Source: Tengunoibacter tsumagoiensis (lineage in GTDB: Bacteria; Chloroflexota; Ktedonobacteria; Ktedonobacterales; Ktedonobacteraceae). Taken from it: 64,000 nt of DNA. The notes under the pieces are model-generated. The model was given only the letters and a program-made list of their open reading frames with translations. It ran no database searches and was not told the DNA's origin. This document shows, piece by piece, positions 26,977 to 34,606 of this stretch (positions within the stretch are counted from its first letter, which is position 1; each line of letters starts with the position of its first letter). The stretch lies in contig NZ_BIFR01000002.1 in assembly GCF_003967535.1 (NCBI RefSeq), positions 372,001-436,000 of the forward strand, written 5' to 3'. Position numbers and translations under genes: made by a program.

Positions 26977-27846
26977 ATGCAGATTCGAGTAGGATGCGAA
27001 TTTCGTTATGAGGCAACGTGGCCGACTCCGACGATACTCCAGGTACAACCTCATCCTGATGGCCCTCTTCAAGTGCTTCACGAAACGTGGCAGCTCACTC
27101 CGTCTGTGTCCATGCATGGATACCGCGACATGTATGCCAATCAATGCCAGCGTCTGGTGATGCCTGTTGGGGAGCATGTCTGGTCATACGACGCTGTGGT
27201 CGAAGTCGCTGACGGGACAGATGAATATGCTCCCGATGCCATTCAACATCCTGTTGAGTCACTGCCAGATGAGGTTCTTGTCTATCTGCTCCCAAGTCGC
27301 TTCTGTCTCTCGGATGTCCTCTCAAATCGAGCCTGGGAGCTCTTTGGGCAGACACAGCCAGGCTGGTCACGGGTACAGGCGATCTGCGATTGGGTGCATA
27401 CCAATATTCGGTTTCAATATGGCACCAGTCGTCCCACAACCACGGCTGTGGATGTCTGTGAGCAGGGAGTGGGCGTGTGTCGCGACTTTACCCACCTGGG
27501 AGTTACCTTTTGCCGGGCTATGAATATTCCAGCGCGCTATGTGTTTGGATATATTCCCGATATTGGTGTCCCGATTGCCGATGCACCGATGGATTTTTGC
27601 GCCTGGATGGAGGTGTATCTCTCGAATCGCTGGTGGACCTTTGATCCGCGTAACAATATTCCACGTACTGGACGTGTTCTGGTTGGAAGAGGGCGAGATG
27701 CCCTGGATGTGGCTATGGTAACCACATATGGATCGCCTGGTTTAACACAGATGACTGTCTGGGCTGATGACGCTCGTAACCCGGATATCTTGAAGGTCCC
27801 TATGATTAGCAGCGATAGCGTAAGAGAGGATAAAGCAAACGCATGA
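26977..27846 (+). CDS. transglutaminase-like protein, copy 2, with His-to-Cys change
   Basis: I chose ATG 26977 (MQIRVGCEFRYEA), with AAGGAA 10 bases upstream. The 289-aa protein has a beta N-terminal domain and the core GVCRDFTHLGVTFCRAMNIPARYV with the nucleophile Cys. The segment where the other two copies here have THAWVE reads DFCAWMEVYL, so the expected catalytic His is Cys. The Asp region is WTFDPRNNIPRTGRVLVGRGRD. It may be inactive, use altered chemistry, or belong to a subfamily with another residue there. The stop overlaps the next gene's start by four bases (ATGA), so translation is coupled. Confidence 0.85.
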   Translation: MQIRVGCEFRYEATWPTPTILQVQPHPDGPLQVLHETWQLTPSVSMHGYRDMYANQCQRLVMPVGEHVWSYDAVVEVADGTDEYAPDAIQHPVESLPDEVLVYLLPSRFCLSDVLSNRAWELFGQTQPGWSRVQAICDWVHTNIRFQYGTSRPTTTAVDVCEQGVGVCRDFTHLGVTFCRAMNIPARYVFGYIPDIGVPIADAPMDFCAWMEVYLSNRWWTFDPRNNIPRTGRVLVGRGRDALDVAMVTTYGSPGLTQMTVWADDARNPDILKVPMISSDSVREDKANA

Positions 27847-28775
27847 CCGAGTGGATTGCTCATCTTGCAACTGATCTGCCACGTTCTCAGGTGATTGATC
27901 ATCGACAGGTAGATTGGACGAAGATCAAGCGCACTGTCTACTTTTTGCATCAACATCTTCGCTATGAATATCCTGGTCCCATCTATGATCTTCAACAGCG
28001 TCTGATGATTGTTCCTCCGGCTGAACATGGTAGCCAGCGCTTAATTAATTATCGAATCAAGGTTTCCAGCACAGACTTTACGCTTATGCAAAGCAGCGAT
28101 GACTTTGGAAATCATGCGATTCAGCTCCATATTCCGGAGATAGAGAACGCTGTTGATTTTACCATCGAGGCCTGGGTTGAAAGATTGGCTACACCATTTT
28201 TTCAATCCGGCCCTTCTTCCTGGCTGCTGAATCGTCATTGGTTGGAGCCTTCAACATTAACATGCTCAAATGCGCTGTTGGAGGAGACTGCTCAAACAAT
28301 GTTGAAGACGGGCAAGCAAGGTCTGGCGCTGGCTCAGGAGATCAATCACTGGACCTATGAGCGTTTGCTCTATACCCATGATATAACCAGCGTTAAAACG
28401 ACTGCTGTGGAGGCTCTGGCATTGGGGAAGGGGGTCTGTCAAGACTACGCGCATGTGATGCTGGCCCTCTGTCGTCTCTGTGGTATTGCTGCTCGCTATG
28501 TATCTGGACATCTACTGGGTGAGGGAGGGACTCATGCCTGGGTTGAAGTGATCCTCCCAGGTGAGGGTCAGGCGCAGGTTATCCCTTTTGATCCAACGAA
28601 TGATCGTCAGGCCGACTTAAGCTATGTAACTATTGCCGTTGGGCGCGACTATCTGGATGTCTCACCAACCTCTGGCACCTTTCGTGCAGCTTATGGAGGG
28701 CACTTAAAAGCTGAAAAGCAGGTTGGACTTACCTTGTTTGAATATGCAGATACATCTCAGATGAAAGGTGTATAG
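27843..28775 (+). CDS. transglutaminase-like protein, copy 3
   Basis: 310 aa. Residues 1–35 are a short leader without a signal peptide, then the family's beta domain (FLHQHLRYEYPGPIYDLQQRLMIVPP). The core has GKGVCQDYAHVMLALCRLCGIAARYVSGHLLGE, GGTHAWVEVILPGE and IPFDPTND, so the Cys-His-Asp triad is complete. The end (TIAVGRDYLDVSPTSGTF) matches copy 1 (IAVGRDYSDVPPTHGIF), so copies 1 and 3 are closer to each other than to copy 2. It overlaps copy 2 by 4 bases and abuts the P450 gene directly. Confidence 0.9.
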   Translation: MTEWIAHLATDLPRSQVIDHRQVDWTKIKRTVYFLHQHLRYEYPGPIYDLQQRLMIVPPAEHGSQRLINYRIKVSSTDFTLMQSSDDFGNHAIQLHIPEIENAVDFTIEAWVERLATPFFQSGPSSWLLNRHWLEPSTLTCSNALLEETAQTMLKTGKQGLALAQEINHWTYERLLYTHDITSVKTTAVEALALGKGVCQDYAHVMLALCRLCGIAARYVSGHLLGEGGTHAWVEVILPGEGQAQVIPFDPTNDRQADLSYVTIAVGRDYLDVSPTSGTFRAAYGGHLKAEKQVGLTLFEYADTSQMKGV

Positions 28776-30056
28776 ATGAAGGCAATTCCTCTGGTAAATC
28801 TGCCTGATGATTACCGTTATCATTTTGGCCCATTATTGATTGAGGCATATCAGCAGCATGGTCCAATCTTCGCGGCTCATGGTGGGAAGATTGTCTATCT
28901 TATAGGGCCTGAGGCCAATCGGCTTGTGCTCGTCTCCCAACGTCATAAGTTTTCCAATCATATTGGCTGGGGAACGATCTTTGACGTCACCGAGACATTT
29001 GGCAATGGTCTGTTGACGATGGATGGGGAGGAGCATGACCAGCATCGGAAAGTGATGAATCCCGCGTTTGCAGTAAATTATATGGATAAATATCTTCCGA
29101 TCATGAATAGACTCATTGGTCTGCATGTAGCTCGATGGGCCGAGCAAGAGGAGATTGACCTGTTCCAGGAGGCACGCAAGCTGACTTTTGATATTGCTGC
29201 TCAAGCTCTGACAGGACTTGAGCAGAGCGATCATTTTCGTGAGCTATTTACTCTGCTCTTAAACGGTCCAGCTGTGCGTCTACCAGAGGAGGAGTATCGG
29301 CAATGGGTAGCCTCTCTTGAGCAACAATTACAGGACCTTCTGCTTCCCATTATCGAGGAGCGCCGTCATCATCCAACTGATGATCTATTTAGTATTCTTG
29401 TACAGCATCGTGATGCTGAAGGTCGCCCCATGAGCGTGGAAAAGCTGATTGCGCATGTGAATATTCTTCTGGTGGCTGGACATGAGACTTCGACAAGCTT
29501 AAGTACCTGGCTACTCTATCTATTGATACAACATAAAGATTATACGCAGCGTATTTTGCAAGAGCAATCCGAATTAGTAGGGGAGCGAGCAGATCCCACG
29601 CTGGACGAACTCAAGCGTATGAAAGTGTTGGAGAATGCTCTGAACGAGGCTGAACGCCTCTATCCTCCAGTGGCAAATGGGCCTCGTGGCGTTCTGGAAG
29701 ATTTTGACTTTCACGGTTATCATGTGCCAGCAGGCACATTTGTGTTTTATTCGATTCTGGCATCGCACTATCTCCCTGAGATTTTTGCCAATCCAACCGT
29801 GTTTGATCCTGATCGATTTGCTCCCCCACGCGAAGAACACAAAAAAAATCCGTATGCTCTGGTAGGTTTTGGAGGGGGACCACGCATCTGTATTGGCATT
29901 AATTTTGCTCAGATTGAGATCAAAGCTCTCGCCTCACATGTGCTGCGTCATTATACACTTGAGGTTGTACCAGATCAGAGAATTGCCCAAGTCTATAGTG
30001 TGACAGGCTGGCCCGTCGAAGGTATTCGGATACGTGTAAAGAAAAAAGCCCTCTAA
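28776..30056 (+). CDS. cytochrome P450
   Basis: 426 aa, soluble bacterial type. I-helix LLVAGHETSTSLS (oxygen-binding acid and Thr), K-helix ExxR in NEAERLYPPV, and heme loop FGGGPRICIGINFAQIE with the thiolate Cys near residue 371. It starts on the base after the transglutaminase stop, with AAAGGTG inside that gene as ribosome-binding site, so it is translationally tied to it. No ferredoxin or reductase gene is near. The pairing with transglutaminases suggests oxidation of a peptide-linked or amide substrate, but that is inference. A 12-bp terminator follows. Confidence 0.93.
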   Translation: MKAIPLVNLPDDYRYHFGPLLIEAYQQHGPIFAAHGGKIVYLIGPEANRLVLVSQRHKFSNHIGWGTIFDVTETFGNGLLTMDGEEHDQHRKVMNPAFAVNYMDKYLPIMNRLIGLHVARWAEQEEIDLFQEARKLTFDIAAQALTGLEQSDHFRELFTLLLNGPAVRLPEEEYRQWVASLEQQLQDLLLPIIEERRHHPTDDLFSILVQHRDAEGRPMSVEKLIAHVNILLVAGHETSTSLSTWLLYLLIQHKDYTQRILQEQSELVGERADPTLDELKRMKVLENALNEAERLYPPVANGPRGVLEDFDFHGYHVPAGTFVFYSILASHYLPEIFANPTVFDPDRFAPPREEHKKNPYALVGFGGGPRICIGINFAQIEIKALASHVLRHYTLEVVPDQRIAQVYSVTGWPVEGIRIRVKKKAL

Positions 30057-30120
30057 GATGTAGTGTATAGAGGTTAAAATAATAAAAAAGCGTATTGGCG
30101 CAAAAAAAGCTTTTGCTAGA

Positions 30121-30164
30121 AAAAGAAGGTAAATTCCACTTACGCGGGTTACCTTCTTTTTTCG
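30121..30164. terminator. bidirectional intrinsic terminator
   Basis: Stem of 12 bp, AAAAGAAGGTAA (30121–30132) with its complement at 30149–30160, continuing into further T. It has an A-run on one side and a T-run on the other, so it can end both the P450 transcript and the convergent isomerase transcript. Confidence 0.8.
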
Positions 30165-30178
30165 GCGCGAAAGCGGAA

Positions 30179-31009
30179 TCAAACCTCAACTAAAGATTTT
30201 TCGACGCGTTTGAGCCAGGCGATATGTTCAGGTAACGCAATCTCCGGATTAGAAAGTTCTAGATGCCAGCGTTTTTCCCATTCGACGGATATATACCCTT
30301 TATAGCCATGCTCATAGAGGCGTTGAATCTGTTCTTGAACGGGAACCTCCCCCTCGCCAACCAGAACGAGTTGCCAATTGTCGCTATCAGGCACCTTGAA
30401 AGCATCCTTTACATGCACATGGACAATACTCCCATCTAAGGCCTGAAGAACCTCATTCACTGTCTCTCCAACGCGATACGGATGATGGCTATCCCATAGT
30501 GCCGCCACTGCTGGTGAGTTTGTTTCCTTTAAAATAGCTGCGACGCGTTGAGCAGAAGAGAAGGCATCATGAGTCTCAATAGCAATCGTCACGCCAGCCG
30601 TTTCTGCCTGATGGCTTACCTGATGAAGAGCCTTTACCACGATGGTATTTTCAGCTTCTGGATTACTCTGTGCTTCGGCAGGAGGCTCTCCGCCAAAGAC
30701 GCGCAAGATGGGAACATGGAGCTCTTCGGCAAGGGCAATCCACGTTCGTAATTCATGAACCTGTTGTGCAAGCTGGTGAGGATCGCTCTGATTTAAACGG
30801 CAAGACGTATCGAAGGCGCAGACCTCTAGACCGCGTTCACGGCAGAGCTCTACTGCATCGCGGAGCTTATCAGCATCGGTGACAGGATTAATAACCTCAC
30901 CATCGATCAGACGCCATTCAACGCCATCATAGCCCATTTCAAGTGCGTTATGCACAATCTCTTCAACTGACCACTGGGGGCAAGCGAGTGTACTAAATGC
31001 AAATTTCAC
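30179..31009 (-). CDS. sugar phosphate isomerase/epimerase family (TIM barrel)
   Basis: 276 aa, xylose-isomerase-like TIM barrel (AP endonuclease 2 superfamily). MKFAFSTLACPQWSVEEIVHNALEMGYDGVEWR is the typical first strand and helix. Likely metal ligands are in TIAIETHDAFSS (Glu), ALWDSHHPY (Asp, His), VHVHVKDAF and YISVEWEKRW (Glu). The sugar substrate cannot be assigned; relatives act on inositol, keto sugars or hydroxypyruvate. It lies downstream of purA, separated by a stretch with a decayed purA tail, so co-transcription is doubtful. Confidence 0.85.
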   Translation of the reverse strand: MKFAFSTLACPQWSVEEIVHNALEMGYDGVEWRLIDGEVINPVTDADKLRDAVELCRERGLEVCAFDTSCRLNQSDPHQLAQQVHELRTWIALAEELHVPILRVFGGEPPAEAQSNPEAENTIVVKALHQVSHQAETAGVTIAIETHDAFSSAQRVAAILKETNSPAVAALWDSHHPYRVGETVNEVLQALDGSIVHVHVKDAFKVPDSDNWQLVLVGEGEVPVQEQIQRLYEHGYKGYISVEWEKRWHLELSNPEIALPEHIAWLKRVEKSLVEV

Positions 31010-31222
31010 GTTTCGCCTCTTTCTCCAGATGACTTATGCTGTCGGAGCGCAGAGCTCTTCCACTTTAAGCGCTCTTCTTCATTATCGCATCTTCTTCTAG
31101 TGAAGGATTTTGATCAGGAGCTCTGTCTTTAGTACGTATTGCGGTGCCCGACCGATATGCCTCAATGCCCTTTCTGCCAACACCACGTGTCCACCTTGCG
31201 AGCTGAAAAAGGAGAGGTTATA

Positions 31223-31300
31223 GTGATGAGGTCTCACCAACGTCGATCGGTCCTCAATCAGACAACGTGGATGATGAGGGCTTTTTTTGACCGGTGCTGA
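31223..31300 (+). CDS. possible 25-aa leader-type ORF over a terminator
   Basis: GTG 31223 (or ATG 31226) follows AAAAAGGAGAGG by about 6 bases and encodes a short basic peptide (VMRSHQRRSVL onward) ending at 31300. The ORF runs through a plus-strand terminator at 31252–31288. No plus-strand gene follows for 2.4 kb, so it is either part of a small RNA, a relic of an attenuated gene, or chance. Confidence 0.25.
   Translation: MMRSHQRRSVLNQTTWMMRAFFDRC
31252..31288 (+). terminator. plus-strand intrinsic terminator without an upstream gene
   Basis: CCTCAATCA (31252–31260) pairs with TGATGAGG (31272–31279) with one bulge, followed by GC and seven T (31282–31288). The nearest genes on both sides are on the minus strand, so the transcript it ends is unknown. 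Confidence 0.5.
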
Positions 31301-31331
31301 GAGCGCTCTTCTCGAAGTCGCTCTCAGCACC
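31293..31331. repeat. 13-bp perfect inverted repeat
   Basis: GGTGCTGAGAGCG (31293–31305) and its exact complement (31319–31331) with a 13-base loop. There is no T-run on either side. It lies between the orphan terminator and the decayed purA tail, downstream of purA on the minus strand, and could be a 3' end structure for purA mRNA. Confidence 0.6.
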
Positions 31332-31370
31332 TATGCGTGAGTAATTAGAGGTACAAGCTGCCAGGAGTCA

Positions 31371-31422
31371 TTAAAGCACAAGCATCTGGGCTCGATTGGG
31401 GGCCAATGCCAATGCTATGAAT
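31371..31422 (-). pseudogene. decayed second copy of the purA 3' end
   Basis: This 52-base unit lies directly after the purA stop and aligns to the last 51 bases of purA with 8 substitutions and one inserted base. If the insert is removed it encodes IHSIGIGPNRAQMLVL and a stop, against IHSVGVGPDRAQTLVL in the intact gene. The changes are synonymous or conservative, which suggests it was once under selection as the end of a divergent purA rather than a fresh slip duplication. Confidence 0.75.
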
Positions 31423-32697
31423 TTAGAGCACAAGCGTCTGGGCGCGATCGGGACCAACACCAACGCTATGAATGGGGACCTGAACGAGCTCGGCCAGACG
31501 TTCCAGATAGAGTCTGGCATTGCGTGGAAGATCCTCTAATGCTCGTGCCTGCTCAGTTGACTCAAGCCAGCCAGGAAGCACCTCATAGACGGGCTCGCAG
31601 AGCTCATGGATCTGAGGATCAGGAAGATCATGGATAAGCTCGCCCTGATAACGATAGGCTACGCAGACAGGAATCTCCGCCATCGTATCCAGGACATCCA
31701 TTTTGGTCACTGAGATAGCTGTACAGCCATTGATCTCAGCAACATAGCGGGTAACGACCGCATCAAACCAGCCAACGCGGCGTGGGCGGCCAGTAGTTGC
31801 TCCATATTCCGACCCCAGTTGGCGTAAGTGATCAGCCTCATCTCCTGAGAGCTCTGTCGGCATCGGGCCTGTTCCAACCTGTGTGCTGTATGCTTTAGCG
31901 ACTCCAATGACCTCTGTGAGATAGCGTGGTGGAATGCCAGAGCCAGCGGCGGCACCAGCGGCTGTGGGAGAAGAGCTGGTCACATAAGGATAGGAGCCCC
32001 AATCGATATCTTTCATGGCGCTGAGCTGACCTTCGAGAATGATCTTTCTATTGCTCTGCAGGGCCGTACGGATCATAGGAACTGTATCGACGATGCGTGG
32101 CTTAAGTTGTCTGCCCCAGGCAATACACTGAGCCACCAACTGCTCAAGATCAAGAGCTTGTTGATTATAGACATGAGTAAGGAGAGCATTATGTCGTGGC
32201 AAAATAACCGATAGCTTCTGGCGTAGCGACTCTTCATGGAGAAGATCATGGAAACGGATGCCAATGCGAGCATATTTATCGGTATAAGCTGGCCCGATAC
32301 CACGTCCGGTTGTACCAACACGATAAGCTCCGCGTGCCTCGTCCTCGAGTCGATCAAACAACTTGTGATAAGGCATCACCACATGTGCGCGATCGGAGAT
32401 AAAGAGATTCTCAACGGAGACATTTTGCTCAACAAACGTCTGCATCTCGTCGATAAGATCCTGGGGATCGATCACTGTTCCTGTTCCCATAATACACTGG
32501 CAGTCTGGATTAAAGATGCCACAGGGAACCAGATGTAATTTAAATGTTCCAAATTTATTGACGACCGTATGACCAGCATTGCCTCCACCCTGAAAGCGGA
32601 TACAGAGCTCTGCATCAGTGCTTAACAGATCGACCAGCTTTCCCTTCCCTTCATCCCCCCATTGAGTGCCAACAACAACAGTGATTGATCCAGCCAT
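31423..32697 (-). CDS. purA: adenylosuccinate synthetase
   Basis: 424 aa, full length. It makes adenylosuccinate from IMP, aspartate and GTP, the first committed step to AMP. Motifs are GTQWGDEGKGKLVDLL (GTP and IMP loop with the catalytic Asp), GGGNAGHTVV, VGTTGRGIGPAYTDK, EGQLSAMKDIDWGSYPYVTSS (typical form EGAQGxxLDIDxGTYPxVTSS; here Ser-Ala-Met-Lys replaces part of it), TGRPRRVGWFDAV and SVTKMDVLD. The end is HSVGVGPDRAQTLVL. It lies 37 bases after the TrmB regulator gene and is probably co-transcribed with it. Confidence 0.96.
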   Translation of the reverse strand: MAGSITVVVGTQWGDEGKGKLVDLLSTDAELCIRFQGGGNAGHTVVNKFGTFKLHLVPCGIFNPDCQCIMGTGTVIDPQDLIDEMQTFVEQNVSVENLFISDRAHVVMPYHKLFDRLEDEARGAYRVGTTGRGIGPAYTDKYARIGIRFHDLLHEESLRQKLSVILPRHNALLTHVYNQQALDLEQLVAQCIAWGRQLKPRIVDTVPMIRTALQSNRKIILEGQLSAMKDIDWGSYPYVTSSSPTAAGAAAGSGIPPRYLTEVIGVAKAYSTQVGTGPMPTELSGDEADHLRQLGSEYGATTGRPRRVGWFDAVVTRYVAEINGCTAISVTKMDVLDTMAEIPVCVAYRYQGELIHDLPDPQIHELCEPVYEVLPGWLESTEQARALEDLPRNARLYLERLAELVQVPIHSVGVGPDRAQTLVL

Positions 32698-32734
32698 AAT
32701 GGCGACTCCTTTTGCTCATAGATACATACGTAGT

Positions 32735-33589
32735 TTATTGTAAGTCTGATGGCAAGCTGATAGGCTCTGAGCCCATCGTCGTAATCGCCACCAGGCGTTC
32801 GGCATCACTTTCCGGCAACAGGCTACGGCGCAACTGTACGAGATGGGGGCCAAAGGCGGCCTCCAGTTCAGGTGCAAAGTGTTCGTAGAGAGCGGCTAGA
32901 TAAGCTTCATTGCGAATAAATTTCTCGACCACACGGACAAGCGTGCGATTCTGTGTCACTACCCCGGTCACAGGTTGATCGAGTGAAGCGACGAGCACCT
33001 CTTCAAAATCAACGGCCAGCGCGATGACATGACCTCCAACGACCTTTTCGGGGCCTTCATGCTGGTAGATCGTCGCATAGTCAGCTTTTGCTTCACCAAA
33101 GAGATTGAGAATGACTGTGCAGCCCCGATTGCGCGCTGCATTCAGAGCTTCTGTAAAATGAACAAGATCATCGGCCCAGAGGCTGGCAGCGATCCGGTGT
33201 TGCGCCCTGGTGATCATCTCTGATAGACGTGCTTCAATCCTGTTTCGTTCGGTTAATTCCCAGAAATGCCCAACCCCATCGGGACGTTCTAAGGCGGCAA
33301 ACTGCTTCTCAAGCAAGCGGCAGCGTTCGGCAGTCTCCTCTTGAATCGTTTTGAGCAAGCGTGCTGGTGGGATGGGGGCATAACGAACTGGATCAGCGCT
33401 GACAGCGTTCACTCCATGCTTAGCCGTAAGGGTCTCCAGGGCCTGATAGATATTTGCACGAGCAAGGCCAGTCCCTTTACTGATCTCATAACCGGTAGAA
33501 AGTGGATGTTGCAGTAAAAAGAGATAGACCTGCGCCTCAGAGCCTGTAAATCCCAGGTGTTTCATCTCTTCGATAGTTGTACCAGCCAC
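32735..33589 (-). CDS. TrmB family transcriptional regulator
   Basis: 284 aa. Residues 5–70 are a TrmB-type winged helix (LGFTGSEAQVYLFLLQHPLSTGYEISKGTGLARANIYQALETL). Residues 100–250 form a phospholipase-D-like/effector domain with FWELTERNRIEARLSEMITRAQHRIAASLWADDL. TrmB proteins sense sugars in archaea; bacterial members are less studied. A 9-bp perfect inverted repeat lies just upstream (33609–33632), a likely autoregulatory site. Being upstream of purA in the same direction may tie purine synthesis to this regulator. Confidence 0.88.
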   Translation of the reverse strand: MAGTTIEEMKHLGFTGSEAQVYLFLLQHPLSTGYEISKGTGLARANIYQALETLTAKHGVNAVSADPVRYAPIPPARLLKTIQEETAERCRLLEKQFAALERPDGVGHFWELTERNRIEARLSEMITRAQHRIAASLWADDLVHFTEALNAARNRGCTVILNLFGEAKADYATIYQHEGPEKVVGGHVIALAVDFEEVLVASLDQPVTGVVTQNRTLVRVVEKFIRNEAYLAALYEHFAPELEAAFGPHLVQLRRSLLPESDAERLVAITTMGSEPISLPSDLQ

Positions 33590-33608
33590 AATCGCTTCCT
33601 TTTCTCGC

Positions 33609-33632
33609 TAGTAGTAGCCTTTACTACTACTA
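33609..33632. promoter_or_regulatory. 9-bp perfect dyad, candidate TrmB operator
   Basis: TAGTAGTAG (33609–33617), spacer CCTTTA, CTACTACTA (33624–33632), about 20 bases before the TrmB start codon. A further TAGTAG half-site lies at about 33670 in the same divergent gap, which also serves the AAC(3)-like gene. Confidence 0.55.
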
Positions 33633-33733
33633 ATATACCTGCTTCAGAGATCGCTGTCAAGCTGATAGGTAGTAGCAGCGAATGGTATTGAAAACAATGT
33701 CATACAATAGAGCAAGAGAAGAAAGGACAGACT

Positions 33734-34546
33734 ATGACTGAGAAGGAAGTGATACAGAATACCCCTGTACCTCGTACGCGTGAGAGCCTGGCGATAGACT
33801 TGCGCACGTTGGGGCTACAGGCAGGAATGATTGTCATCATTCATTCTTCACTGCGTTCGATTGGTTGGACTTGTGGAGGACCAGTGGCCGTGGTTCAGGC
33901 ACTGATGGATGTCATTACTGAAGAGGGAACAATCGTGATGCCCACTCAGACTGGTAATTATTCCGATCCAGCACAGTGGCAAAATCCACCTGTGCCGCCG
34001 GAGTGGTTGCCAACATTATATGAAGCTATGCCAGCATTCAACCCATTAACAACCCCTTCTTATAAAATGGGTCAGATTGTAGAAGCCTTCCGAACATGGC
34101 CCGGAGTTGTGCGGAGTAACCACCCTCTGGTCTCGTTTGCTGCCTGGGGAAGGCATGCATCAGAAATTGTTGAGCGGCAGAGCCTTGAATATGGACTTGG
34201 AGAGGCTTCGCCTCTGGCTCGTATGTATGATCTATCTGGATGGGTTTTGTTGTTAGGCGTTGATTACGATCGTGATACCTCATTGCATCTGGCAGAATAT
34301 CGTACTCCAGGGGCGAAAGAGGTTCTGTTGGGCTCGCCAATGCTTGAAAACGGACAAAGAGTCTGGAAACAGTACCGCGATATCGAGATCGATTCTGACG
34401 TATTCCCTCAACTGGGTGTAGAGTTAGAGAGGCTTCAACTTGTTAGAGTAGGAAAAGTTGGTTCAGCTACCGCGAAGCTTCATCCACAACGGACAGCCAT
34501 TGATGTGGCCGTCGATTGGTATAAGCAGCAGAGAATGACTGTTTAA
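33734..34546 (+). CDS. aminoglycoside N(3)-acetyltransferase family protein (AAC(3)-like)
   Basis: 270 aa, the family length. VIIHSSLRSIGWTCGGPVAVVQALMDVITEEGTIVMPTQ is the acetyl-CoA side. RSNHPLVSFAAWGRHA and HLAEYRTP (catalytic-region His and Glu) match antibiotic N-acetyltransferases, which acetylate the 3-amino group of 2-deoxystreptamine aminoglycosides. Family members from environmental bacteria often have other or unknown substrates, so resistance is not proven. It is divergent from the TrmB gene and shares its dyad-bearing intergenic region. A shared terminator follows. Confidence 0.9.
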   Translation: MTEKEVIQNTPVPRTRESLAIDLRTLGLQAGMIVIIHSSLRSIGWTCGGPVAVVQALMDVITEEGTIVMPTQTGNYSDPAQWQNPPVPPEWLPTLYEAMPAFNPLTTPSYKMGQIVEAFRTWPGVVRSNHPLVSFAAWGRHASEIVERQSLEYGLGEASPLARMYDLSGWVLLLGVDYDRDTSLHLAEYRTPGAKEVLLGSPMLENGQRVWKQYRDIEIDSDVFPQLGVELERLQLVRVGKVGSATAKLHPQRTAIDVAVDWYKQQRMTV

Positions 34547-34552
34547 AGACAG

Positions 34553-34584
34553 AAGAGAGATGGCCGATACTGACCATCTCTCTT
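34553..34584. terminator. shared stem-loop between convergent genes
   Basis: AAGAGAGATGG (34553–34563) and its exact complement (34574–34584), 10-base loop, between the stops of the AAC(3)-like gene and the convergent secreted alpha/alpha-barrel gene. Confidence 0.65.
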
Positions 34585-34606
34585 AAGACCCTTTCAATGA
34601 AGGGGC

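Noticed and set aside
31097..31330. Minus-strand 77-codon ORF and a T-box-like GGTCGGGCACCGC string between purA and the isomerase
   Set aside because: The ORF has no ribosome-binding site or family match. The string differs from the T-box core, and no stem I, specifier or following terminator on that strand is visible.
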